27,442 bases of DNA from Holophaga sp. Its GTDB lineage: Bacteria > Acidobacteriota > Holophagae > Holophagales > Holophagaceae. Under the pieces are notes generated by a model. It searched no databases. It was not told where the DNA came from and saw only the letters and a list, made by a program, of their open reading frames with translations. Made by a program: the position numbers and the translations under genes. Numbering within the stretch: position 1 is the stretch's first letter; each line of letters starts with the position of its first letter. Positions 16,702 through 24,151 of the stretch are shown here, piece by piece. The stretch covers positions 1-27,442 of the forward strand of contig JARLGP010000285.1 of the NCBI GenBank assembly GCA_031292735.1. Reading direction: 5' to 3'.

Positions 16702-17451
16702 ATGTCTGAACGACTGATCCTTCTCTCCAACGACGATGGTGCCTGGTCCCCGGGATTGGCCACGCTGGCCCGGGTGGCTGCCGGGTTCGGTCGGGTGGTG
16801 GTGGTGGCGCCCGACCGGAACCGCTCGGCCATCTCCAGCGCCTTGAGCCTGCACGATATCCTCCGGGTCCACGACCTGGGGCCGGACCGCTACGCCTGCA
16901 CCGGAACCCCGGTGGACTGCGTGCTGCTGGGCGTCCGGGCCCTCCTGGACCGGACGCCGGACTGGGTGCTGGCCGGGGTGAACGACGGCTTCAACCTGGG
17001 CGAGGACGTGTTCTATTCCGGCACCGTGGGCGCGGCCTTCGAAGGCTGCATGCACGGGGCCCGGGCGGCGGCCTTCTCCCAGGCCCCCGGCGGCGACCTG
17101 GAGCAGGCCGAAGGCTGGCTGCGCCGGTTCCTGGAACGCTGGGAGGCCATGGCCCTGCCTCCCAACCGCATCTGGAACGTCAACTTCCCCAAGGGCGAGG
17201 CCAAGGGCTTCAAGCTCACCGGGCAGGACAGCCGCACCTACCACGACCTGGTGGAACGGCGCCTGGATCCGCGCAAGAACCCCTACTACTGGATCGGCGG
17301 GGACCTCGGCCCCACCTATGCCCGCAGCGCCGGCAGCGACGGCGAGGCGGCCCTGGCCGGCTACGTGAGCATGACCCCCCTGCGCCTGGACATGGCCTGT
17401 CCCGAGGCCATGGCCCAGCGGGAGGCCTTCGAGGCCGTCTTCAACCCATGA
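16702..17451 (+). CDS. surE: 5'/3'-nucleotidase SurE
   Basis: A 249-aa survival protein E family phosphatase, which hydrolyses nucleoside 5'- and 3'-monophosphates in the cytoplasm with a divalent metal. The metal-binding motif LLSNDDG is at residues 7-13, followed by VVVAPDRNRSAIS and the second signature LAGVNDGFNLGEDVFYSGTVGAAFEG. Length is normal. No Shine-Dalgarno site precedes the ATG. A -10-like TAAACT ends six bases before it, so translation may be leaderless. It overlaps acyP by four bases (ATGA) and heads a short nucleotide/phosphate group with apt. Confidence 0.94.
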   Translation: MSERLILLSNDDGAWSPGLATLARVAAGFGRVVVVAPDRNRSAISSALSLHDILRVHDLGPDRYACTGTPVDCVLLGVRALLDRTPDWVLAGVNDGFNLGEDVFYSGTVGAAFEGCMHGARAAAFSQAPGGDLEQAEGWLRRFLERWEAMALPPNRIWNVNFPKGEAKGFKLTGQDSRTYHDLVERRLDPRKNPYYWIGGDLGPTYARSAGSDGEAALAGYVSMTPLRLDMACPEAMAQREAFEAVFNP

Positions 17452-17717
17452 AGGCCGGCTTCCAGGTCCACGGCCGGGTGCAGGGCATCGGCTACCGCTA
17501 CTCGGTGCGCCGGGAGGCCCAGGCCCTGGAACTGGCAGGCTGGGTGCGCAACGAGCCCGACGGCACCGTGACTGGGGAAGCGGGCGGGGACTTCTCCCGG
17601 CTGGAGGCGTTCCGGGAATTCCTGGAGCAGGCGCCCGGGGCGAGAATAACAAGACTGGACTGGTGGGCGCTGGATGAGGGAAAATCACTACCCTTTCCTT
17701 TCGTCATTCACTCCTAG
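17448..17717 (+). CDS. acyP: Acylphosphatase
   Basis: An 89-aa small enzyme that hydrolyses carboxyl-phosphate bonds of acylphosphates. The signature VHGRVQGIGYR holds the catalytic Arg17. The second signature GWVRNEPDGTV holds the catalytic Asn35. Length matches the family (about 90 aa). The ATG overlaps the surE stop by four bases, implying coupled translation. It ends nine bases before apt. Confidence 0.94.
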   Translation: MKAGFQVHGRVQGIGYRYSVRREAQALELAGWVRNEPDGTVTGEAGGDFSRLEAFREFLEQAPGARITRLDWWALDEGKSLPFPFVIHS

Positions 17718-17726
17718 CGAGGCACC

Positions 17727-18239
17727 ATGGATTTCAAACCGTTTGTCCGGGACGTTCCGGATTTTCCCCAGGCGGGGGTCCTGTTCAAGGACATCACGCC
17801 CTTGCTGGACAACGCCCAGGCCTTCAGCAGCGCCATCGACGCCATGGCCGAGCCATCGCTGGCCATGCACCCCACCCACGTGCTGGGGCTGGAGTCCAGG
17901 GGCTTCATTTTCGGTTCGGCCCTGGCGCACCGGCTCGGCCTGGGCTTCGTGCCCGCCCGCAAGCCGGGCAAGCTGCCCATGCCCACCTTTTTTGAAACCT
18001 ACGCCTCCGAGTACGGGGAGAACTCCCTGCACATCCACCAGGACGCCTTCAAGGAAGGCGACCGGGTGCTCATCGTCGACGACGTGCTGGCCACCGGCGG
18101 CACCGCCGGCGCGGCGCGCCGGGTGATCGAACGCACCGGGGCCCACCCGCTGGCCCTGACCCTGTTCATCGAACTGACGTTCCTCAAGGGCCGGGAACGG
18201 CTCAAGGGCCTGCCCGTGTTCAGCGTGCTGACTTTCTGA
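17727..18239 (+). CDS. apt: Adenine phosphoribosyltransferase
   Basis: A 170-aa purine-salvage enzyme converting adenine and PRPP to AMP and pyrophosphate. It starts with the typical VRDVPDFPQAGVLFKDITPLL. GLESRGFIFGSALA and ARKPGKLP form the adenine/PRPP loops. The PRPP-binding motif VLIVDDVLATGGTAG is at residues 114-128. Length is normal. GAGG precedes the ATG at short spacing. Its 3' end overlaps, convergently, the last 20 bases of the DUF3798-like lipoprotein gene. Confidence 0.96.
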   Translation: MDFKPFVRDVPDFPQAGVLFKDITPLLDNAQAFSSAIDAMAEPSLAMHPTHVLGLESRGFIFGSALAHRLGLGFVPARKPGKLPMPTFFETYASEYGENSLHIHQDAFKEGDRVLIVDDVLATGGTAGAARRVIERTGAHPLALTLFIELTFLKGRERLKGLPVFSVLTF

Positions 18240-19440
18240 GGTTGTAGTACTTGCGCGGGATGTCCAGGCCGGTGGCGCCCAGGTAGCCCTGGCCGAACAC
18301 GTAGGTGTCCATGTAGACCATGACCTGGTTCCTGGCCCGGATCCCCGTGCTGGAGTCCACGTAGGCGGAACTTTTCCACTGGGCGCCCGGGCTGTACTTG
18401 CCCAGGCAGGCCAGCAGCTCCTTGGGGTCGTCGACCCTGGCCTTGCCCTCCTGCACCCGTTTGCCCAGTTCGCCCAGGCCCGCGGCGACGCTGAAGCCGG
18501 TGCTGAAGGCCCAGGTGCCGAACCGGCCGCTGCCGCCCCGGGCTTTCAGCTTCTGCTCGATCTTGGCCATGATGGCCGGGAAGTCGCCCCGCTCGGCGGA
18601 GAGGTCGATGCCCAGGGCGCCCGGGAAGCCCGTGAGCGGGGACGGGAAGTCGGCCTCCACGAACACGCCGTTCCGGCTGGCCAGCACCTGGCGGATGAGG
18701 GGCTCGGTCTGGGCGTCGTTGGTGCAGAACAGCGCCACCTTCTCGCCGTGCGGGCCGTACTTCCGGAGCCACTGGGGCACCTTCTCCAGGATGAACTGCT
18801 GGGCCCCGGCCACGCCCACGTCGGAGGTGGGGTCGGGGGCGCTTTCGAACACGAAGCGCATGCCCAGGTCCCTGCACGCGGCTTCCATGATCGCCCGGCG
18901 CCGGCTGAGCAGTTCGTAGGACATGTGCCGGGGGAACGAGATGTGCACCAGGGTCCGGGCGCCCATCTGAAGGGCGGCCCAGGGGATGGTGTAGCCCCGC
19001 GCCAGGTTGTCGGTGTCCACCACCAGGTGGGCGGCCTGCTGGATCACCAGGGGGTCCTCGTGGGGCAGCCCCGCCAGCAGCAGGATGTCCGGGCGCCGGG
19101 CCCGGATCCGCTGGAAGGCTTCGGCCACCCCCGGGATGGCCTGGGAGGCCACCACGACCTTCATAAGTGGATCATCGGCCAGGGCCACCAGGCTGGAGAC
19201 GACCGTCTCCTGCTGGGACATGAAATCATCCGGGAAGGTGATATGGCGGATCATGCCGCCCTTGGCCGCCGAGCCGTATTCCTTCATGAGCTGCTCCGCG
19301 CCGCGCAGATCGTCCTCCTGCTGGGTGACGGTGCCGGTGGCGATGCCGATGTGGAAGGCGCTGCGGGTCGCCGCGTGCGGGTTGCAGGAAACCAGCAGGG
19401 CGGCGGCGAGAAGCAGTGCGGGCAGGGGCGAAAACAGCAT
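18220..19440 (-). CDS. DUF3798-type substrate-binding-like lipoprotein
   Basis: A 406-aa exported lipoprotein. The signal peptide ends in LLVSC with Cys19 as the lipid anchor. The mature protein begins FHIGIATGTVTQQEDDLRGAEQL and resembles the DUF3798 family, which looks like periplasmic solute-binding proteins (BMP/LacI-like folds). Typical segments are KVVVASQAIPGVAEAFQRIR, HISFPRHMSYELLSRRR and VALFCTNDAQTEPLIRQ. The ligand is unknown. No ABC permease or ATPase gene adjoins. The ATG at 19440 follows AGGAG six bases upstream. The frame is open further upstream but lacks any signal there. A -10-like TATACT (19487-19492, minus) lies in the AT-rich gap upstream. Confidence 0.85.
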   Translation of the reverse strand: MLFSPLPALLLAAALLVSCNPHAATRSAFHIGIATGTVTQQEDDLRGAEQLMKEYGSAAKGGMIRHITFPDDFMSQQETVVSSLVALADDPLMKVVVASQAIPGVAEAFQRIRARRPDILLLAGLPHEDPLVIQQAAHLVVDTDNLARGYTIPWAALQMGARTLVHISFPRHMSYELLSRRRAIMEAACRDLGMRFVFESAPDPTSDVGVAGAQQFILEKVPQWLRKYGPHGEKVALFCTNDAQTEPLIRQVLASRNGVFVEADFPSPLTGFPGALGIDLSAERGDFPAIMAKIEQKLKARGGSGRFGTWAFSTGFSVAAGLGELGKRVQEGKARVDDPKELLACLGKYSPGAQWKSSAYVDSSTGIRARNQVMVYMDTYVFGQGYLGATGLDIPRKYYNLRKSAR

Positions 19441-19650
19441 TACGACTCCTGTCATTGGAAACTGCAAGCCCAAAATCGTCGTTATCAGTATAAAACAAAT
19501 GGAAATAAAAGAAATTGTTGATGATGTTATATATATTAGGAAAAATAACAAAATTTGAATCCGTTTTAAACCATGTCCGTGGCCTGGGCCAAGGCTTGGC
19601 CCCGGCCGTGGTTCCGGTGCAGACTGGAAACGATCCCCAGGAGAGCAGCC
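19441..19650. promoter_or_regulatory. AT-rich divergent promoter region
   Basis: About 100 bases (19480-19575) are strongly AT-rich, in sharp contrast to the surroundings, with stretches such as TTATATATATTAGG. It separates the minus-strand lipoprotein gene from the plus-strand nitroreductase. TATACT at 19487-19492 on the minus strand is a good -10 for the lipoprotein. No clear -35 or plus-strand promoter could be fixed by eye. Confidence 0.5.
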
Positions 19651-20229
19651 ATGGACATGAAGGAACTGGTGCGCCAGACCCGCAGCTACCGCCGTTTTCA
19701 CCAGGAGCACGACATCAGCATGGAGGTGCTGGAGGGGCTGGTGGACCTGGCCCGGCTTTCCGCCTCGGGGCGCAACCTGCAGCCCCTGAAGTTCATGCCC
19801 TGCAATGACCGGGAATGGAACGCCAAGATCTTTCCCGAGCTGACCTGGGCCGGGTACCTGAAGGACTGGGCCGGGCCGGTGGAGGGCGAGCGGCCTTCCG
19901 CCTACATCCTGGTGCTGGGCGACCAGACCCTCACCCGGGAGTTCGGCTGCGACCACGGCATCGCCTGCCAGAGCATCCTGCTGGGGGCCACCAGCCAGGG
20001 CCTGGGCGGATGCATGATCGGTTCCGTGCGGCGGGACCGGCTGCGCCAGCTCCTGGGCCTTGCGGACCACCTGGAGATCCTGCTGGTGATTGCCCTGGGC
20101 CAGCCCAAGGAGGAGGTGCGGATCGTGCCGGTGGGGGCCGATGGCGACATCAAGTACTGGCGCGACGCGGCCGGCGTGCACCACGTGCCCAAGCGGTCCC
20201 TGGAGGAGATCCTGGTCCCGCTGCGCTAG
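19651..20229 (+). CDS. Nitroreductase family protein
   Basis: A 192-aa FMN-dependent oxidoreductase of the NADH/NADPH nitroreductase fold. The N-terminal RQTRSYRRFHQEHDI is the FMN-phosphate-binding segment. LARLSASGRNLQPLKF and the later DHGIACQSILLGATSQGLGGCMIGS are family-typical, as is LLVIALGQPKEEV near the C-terminus. The natural electron acceptor is unknown. The ATG at 19651 follows AGGAG eight bases upstream. The open frame extends to 19573 without a ribosome site. It ends one base before the convergent zinc-ribbon gene. Confidence 0.93.
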   Translation: MDMKELVRQTRSYRRFHQEHDISMEVLEGLVDLARLSASGRNLQPLKFMPCNDREWNAKIFPELTWAGYLKDWAGPVEGERPSAYILVLGDQTLTREFGCDHGIACQSILLGATSQGLGGCMIGSVRRDRLRQLLGLADHLEILLVIALGQPKEEVRIVPVGADGDIKYWRDAAGVHHVPKRSLEEILVPLR

Positions 20230-20230
20230 G

Positions 20231-20662
20231 CTAGGCGCTCACCAGCGTCTTCAGCCCGTCCCGGAACAGCACGTCCACCTTCCGGCCCAGCCGCTTCTGC
20301 ACCTTGCCCAGGCCGAAGTTGGGATGGTCCATCCACATCCCTTCGTCCCAGCGCAGGGTGACGGTGTAGCGCACGGCCTTGGTGCCGGCCTGCTCCGACA
20401 CCATGAGTTCCTGGAACCGGGACGGGGAGGCGGCGGCCCGGGGCGAGGCGGCGCGGGAGGCGGTGGTGGGACGGGCGGGACGGGTGGCGGCCGTGGGCCG
20501 ATCCGCCTTCTCCTCCCGGAACTTGTGCACGGACTTGCAGCTGACGCAGATGATCTTTTCGGGCACGCCATCGGTGATGGAGAGGATCCGGTGGCGTGTC
20601 TCCCCTTTGCAGCGCCCGCAGGGGGCATCCAGATCTTGGCCGGCGTAGTAGGATTTTGTCAT
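20231..20662 (-). CDS. Zinc-ribbon protein with C-terminal HPxFGxG domain
   Basis: A 143-aa protein of unknown function. Residues 15-47 contain two CxxC pairs (CGRC and CVSC) of a zinc ribbon. A low-complexity Ala/Arg/Pro/Thr linker follows (about 55-80). The C-terminal 40 residues, DHPNFGLGKVQKRLGRKVDV then LFRDGLKTLV, resemble the small SH3/Tudor-like tail of UvrD/PcrA helicases, which contacts RNA polymerase. A role around transcription or repair is inference only. The ATG at 20662 was chosen because the zinc ribbon starts soon after. The frame is open to 20734. Only a weak GGGA lies before it. It is divergent from the molybdoenzyme operon. Confidence 0.75.
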   Translation of the reverse strand: MTKSYYAGQDLDAPCGRCKGETRHRILSITDGVPEKIICVSCKSVHKFREEKADRPTAATRPARPTTASRAASPRAAASPSRFQELMVSEQAGTKAVRYTVTLRWDEGMWMDHPNFGLGKVQKRLGRKVDVLFRDGLKTLVSA

Positions 20663-20736
20663 TGTCCCAGTTTGCCGGAACCGGCCCACCATTGGAATTG
20701 CCAAAAGGCCTTCTTTTGGGACGGAGTGAAGCATCC

Positions 20737-22761
20737 ATGCCCATCTATACCTCAGCCTGCCCCCGCAACTGCTACGGCACGTGCAGCCTGCGGGTGACCG
20801 TGCGCGACGGCCAGGTCACGGCGCTGGAGGCACATCCGGGCAACCGGGCCACCCCGGCCGGACCCTGCCTGAAAGGGCTCAGCTACCTGGAAGCCGATCC
20901 CGGGCGCCTGCTGCGGCCCCAGCGGCGCCGGGCGGACGGCGGGTTCCGCCCGGTGGACTGGGACGAGGCGCTGGATTTCATGGCCGAGCGGCTTACGGCA
21001 GTGCGCCGCCGGCTGGGCCCCAAGAGCGTGTTCTACTACGCCGGCAGCGGCAGCAAGGGCCTGCTCAACGGCGTGGGCATGGCCTTCTGGCGCCTGTTCG
21101 GCGGCTGCACCACCAGCTACGGCGACCTGTGCTGGCCGGCGGGGCTGGAGGCCACCCGGCTCACCCTGGGCGACAACCGGCACAACGCCCCCTGGGACCT
21201 GGCCAACGCCCGGATGGTGGTGCTGTGGGGCAAGAACCCGGCCGCCACCAACCTGCACCAGATGCTGTTCCTGGACCAGGCCCTGGAGCGGGGCGCCCGC
21301 TGCGTGGTGATCGATCCGCGCCGCACCGAGACGGCGGAACGGGCCCAGCTGCTGGTCCAGCCCCGGCCCGGCAGCGACGGCGCCCTGGCCCTGGGCCTGG
21401 CCCACCTGATCATCCGCCGCGGGCTCACCGACCCGGATTTCATCCGGGACCACGTGCATGGGTTCGAACCCTTCGCCCGCAGCGTGGCCGCCTGGACCCC
21501 GGAGCGCACCGCCGCGGTCACCGGGGTGCCCGAGGCGCACCTGCAGGCCCTGGCCCTGGACCTGGGCACCCTCAAGCCGCTGACCCTGTGCGCCGGGTTC
21601 GGCATGCAGCGCTTCAGCAACGGCGGCCAGACCATGCGGGCCCTGATCGCGCTGCTGGCCATCACCGGCAACATCGGCAAGCCGGGGGCGGGCTGGGTCT
21701 ATGCCAACCTGCAGAGCGACGTGTTCGGCGCGGCCCGGAGCCCCCTGGCCTGCTACCCGCCCCTGGCCCCGGATCCGCTGGTGCGCTGCACGGTGGCCGC
21801 CGCCCGGCTGGGCCGGGACATGGCGGCCCAGGACGGCCCGCCGCTGAAGGCCGCCTGGGTGGAGCGGGGCAATCCGCTCACCCAGAGCCCCGACACCGCC
21901 AGGGTGCGGGAGGCCTTCCGGGCCCTGGAGTTCCGGGTGGTGGTGGACAGCCGGCTCACCGACACCGCCCGGGAGGCGGACCTGGTGCTGCCGGCCAAGT
22001 CCCTGTTCGAGCAGACCGACGTCATCGGCGCCTACTGGCACCCCTACATCCAGATCCGCCAGAAGGTGGTGGAGCCGCCCCCGGAGGTGAAACCGGAAAC
22101 CGAGATCTACTGGCACCTGGCCCGGCGCCTGGGGCTGCCCACCGACACCCTGCCCGAGCCCGGCGACGCCGCCGTGGAGCGCTACCTGGAGGCGCGGCTG
22201 CAGCCGTTCCCCGAGCTTTCCATGGAACGGCTGCGGGAAGGGCCGGCGCTGGCCCCGGGGGCCGAGGAGGTGGCCTTCGCCGACCTGGCCTTTCCCACCC
22301 CTTCGGGGCGGATCGAACTGCTGTCCGAGGAGGCGGTGCTGCGCTGGGGGGTGGACCCCCTGCCGGACTACAAGCCGCCCCGGGAAGCCCCGGCCGCGGA
22401 CCATCCGGCCCTGCTTCAGCTGCTCACTCCCAGCAGCAAGAACGCCATCCACAGCCAGTTCCTCCAGCACCCCGCCCTGCGCGCGCTGGATCCCGGGCCC
22501 AGCGTGGCCATGGGCCTGGAGGACGCCGAAGCCAGGGGGATCCAGGCCGGTGATTGGGTGCGGGTGGCCAACGGCCGGGGCGAGTTGATCCTCACCGCGC
22601 GCATCGACCTGGGCCTGCGCCAGGGCTGCGTGGAAGTCTGCAACGGCTACGGCCAGGACCAGGGTGGGGCGGTGAACCTGCTGTCCCTGGGCCGGGAGAC
22701 CGACATGGGCCACGGCGCTGCCTTCCACGACAACCTGGTGCGGGTGGAGCGCCTGCCATGA
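20737..22761 (+). CDS. Molybdopterin oxidoreductase catalytic subunit (DMSO reductase superfamily)
   Basis: A 674-aa enzyme binding a bis-molybdopterin cofactor and one 4Fe-4S cluster. Cluster ligands are Cys8, Cys12, Cys16 and Cys44 (CPRNCYGTC and GPCLKG). Cys132 in YGDLCWPAG is the likely Mo/W ligand. MPT-binding segments include MVVLWGKNPAATN, VVIDPRRTETA and ITGNIGKPGAGW. The C-terminal barrel has LLQLLTPSSKNAIHSQF and VRVANGRGELILTARI. The substrate is unknown: S-/N-oxide, polysulfide/thiosulfate and formate are all possible. There is no Tat signal, since the cluster starts at residue 8, so it should remain in the cytoplasm, unlike DmsA. GGAG lies upstream, and a CCAAAAG/CTTTTGG inverted repeat at 20701-20719 is in the leader. 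The stop overlaps the next start (ATGA). Confidence 0.92.
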   Translation: MPIYTSACPRNCYGTCSLRVTVRDGQVTALEAHPGNRATPAGPCLKGLSYLEADPGRLLRPQRRRADGGFRPVDWDEALDFMAERLTAVRRRLGPKSVFYYAGSGSKGLLNGVGMAFWRLFGGCTTSYGDLCWPAGLEATRLTLGDNRHNAPWDLANARMVVLWGKNPAATNLHQMLFLDQALERGARCVVIDPRRTETAERAQLLVQPRPGSDGALALGLAHLIIRRGLTDPDFIRDHVHGFEPFARSVAAWTPERTAAVTGVPEAHLQALALDLGTLKPLTLCAGFGMQRFSNGGQTMRALIALLAITGNIGKPGAGWVYANLQSDVFGAARSPLACYPPLAPDPLVRCTVAAARLGRDMAAQDGPPLKAAWVERGNPLTQSPDTARVREAFRALEFRVVVDSRLTDTAREADLVLPAKSLFEQTDVIGAYWHPYIQIRQKVVEPPPEVKPETEIYWHLARRLGLPTDTLPEPGDAAVERYLEARLQPFPELSMERLREGPALAPGAEEVAFADLAFPTPSGRIELLSEEAVLRWGVDPLPDYKPPREAPAADHPALLQLLTPSSKNAIHSQFLQHPALRALDPGPSVAMGLEDAEARGIQAGDWVRVANGRGELILTARIDLGLRQGCVEVCNGYGQDQGGAVNLLSLGRETDMGHGAAFHDNLVRVERLP

Positions 22762-24095
22762 GCGGCCCGGGCCAGTTCCGCGTCGACCTGGGCCGCTGCA
22801 TCGGCTGCGAGACCTGCGTGCTGGCCTGCCGCATGGAGCGCCGCGAAACCGCGCCCCTGCGCCGGGTGCTCAGCTTCAACGCCTTGCGGCTGCCGCAGCT
22901 GCCGGTGTTCCACCTGTCCCTGGCCTGCCATCACTGCCGCCAGCCTGTGTGCATGACCCATTGCCCGGCCGGCGCCTACCGGCGGGATCCGGCCACCGGC
23001 GCGGTGCTGCTCGACCCCGGACGCTGCATGGGGTGCCGCTACTGCACCTGGGCCTGCCCCCATGACGCCCCCCGGTTCGTCCCGGAGCGCGGAACCGCGG
23101 TGAAGTGCGACTTCTGCCAGGAGCGCCAGGCCCAGGGGCTGGAACCGGCCTGCGTGGCCCACTGCCCGGTGCGGGCCCTGGGCTTCGAACCCCTGCAGGA
23201 GGCCGCCGGCGATCCGCTGCCGCCCGGCTTTCCCAGCACCCGCACCGGGCCCGCCGTCCGTTTCGTCATGGGCCTGCGCCCGCCTCCGGCGCTCACCGCG
23301 CCGCCCGATCCGGGGCTGCTGGCCCGCTGTCGGGAGGCCCTGGTGCGGGTGGCGGAGCCCGGGCTGCGGGCCCGGGACGAATGGGCCCTGGTGGCCTTCA
23401 CCGCCACCCTGCCGGTGCTGGTGGCCCTGGTGGCCACCGCCGCGGCCCGGGCCGGGCGGCTGGTTCCGGTCCCGCTGCCCTTTCCCTGGCTCATGCTTTG
23501 GGCCGGGGCCCTGTGCCTCTCCCTCAGCGCCTGGCACCTGGGCCATCCCGAGCGGGCCTGGCGGGCGCTGCGCAACCTGCGGCACTCCTGGCTCAGCCGG
23601 GAGGTGGCCCTGGTGCTGGCCTTCCTGGGCCTGACCGCGCTCGGGCTGATCGGCTTCCCCGGAGTGCGCGGCCTGGTCTGGGCGGCGGCCGCGGCCGGAT
23701 TCGCCGCGCTGTTCGCGGTGGACCGGGTCTACCAGGTGGCCGTGCGCACCTCCCGGCTGGACTTCCACAGCGCCCACGCCCTGTTCAACGGCCTGTACCT
23801 GACCGGCCTGCTGGCCGGGTACTGGCCCCTGGCGCTGGCGGCCGGCGCGCTCAAGGCCTGGCTCTACCTGGGCCGCAAGGCCCATTTCCAGCGCCAGGGA
23901 CGCGGGGTGCGGCCCATGCTCAGCCTGGTCCGGATCGCCCTGGGTTTCATCCTGCCCGCCCTGGTGTTCGGCAGCGGGGGTGCGGTGCTGGGGGCGGTGC
24001 TGGGAGACCTGGTGGACCGGTGGGAATACTACGGGGAGCTGGTGTTCCCTTCGCCCCAACGGCAGATGGCCCGGGACCTGCGTGCGCTGAGTTAG
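22758..24095 (+). CDS. DmsB-DmsC fusion: ferredoxin and membrane-anchor subunits
   Basis: A 445-aa protein that appears to merge two subunits of complex iron-sulfur molybdoenzymes. Residues 1-150 are a DmsB/FdhB-type ferredoxin with 16 cysteines in four groups (14-24, 57-69, 90-100, 117-136), enough for four 4Fe-4S clusters. From about 205 onward there are about eight hydrophobic segments of the DmsC quinol-oxidising anchor, with the signature AWHLGHPERAWRALRNLRHSWLSREV. It would carry electrons between the quinone pool and the catalytic subunit. The ATG at 22758 overlaps the previous stop by four bases. The frame is open further upstream but lies inside the previous gene. No maturation chaperone gene (DmsD/TorD) is nearby. 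Confidence 0.92.
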   Translation: MSGPGQFRVDLGRCIGCETCVLACRMERRETAPLRRVLSFNALRLPQLPVFHLSLACHHCRQPVCMTHCPAGAYRRDPATGAVLLDPGRCMGCRYCTWACPHDAPRFVPERGTAVKCDFCQERQAQGLEPACVAHCPVRALGFEPLQEAAGDPLPPGFPSTRTGPAVRFVMGLRPPPALTAPPDPGLLARCREALVRVAEPGLRARDEWALVAFTATLPVLVALVATAAARAGRLVPVPLPFPWLMLWAGALCLSLSAWHLGHPERAWRALRNLRHSWLSREVALVLAFLGLTALGLIGFPGVRGLVWAAAAAGFAALFAVDRVYQVAVRTSRLDFHSAHALFNGLYLTGLLAGYWPLALAAGALKAWLYLGRKAHFQRQGRGVRPMLSLVRIALGFILPALVFGSGGAVLGAVLGDLVDRWEYYGELVFPSPQRQMARDLRALS

Positions 24096-24151
24096 GCACG
24101 GTGCCGTCCATTCAGGATTTCCAGAGTTGGTCCAACTTGCGCCACCCTGGA

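Noticed and set aside
20781..22553. 590-codon plus frame overlapping the molybdoenzyme in another phase
   Set aside because: Pro/Gly/Arg-rich product of high GC with no recognisable domain.
20752..22728. 658-codon minus-strand frame opposite the molybdoenzyme
   Set aside because: Shadow of a strongly motif-supported gene. Gly/Gln/His-rich with no ribosome site.
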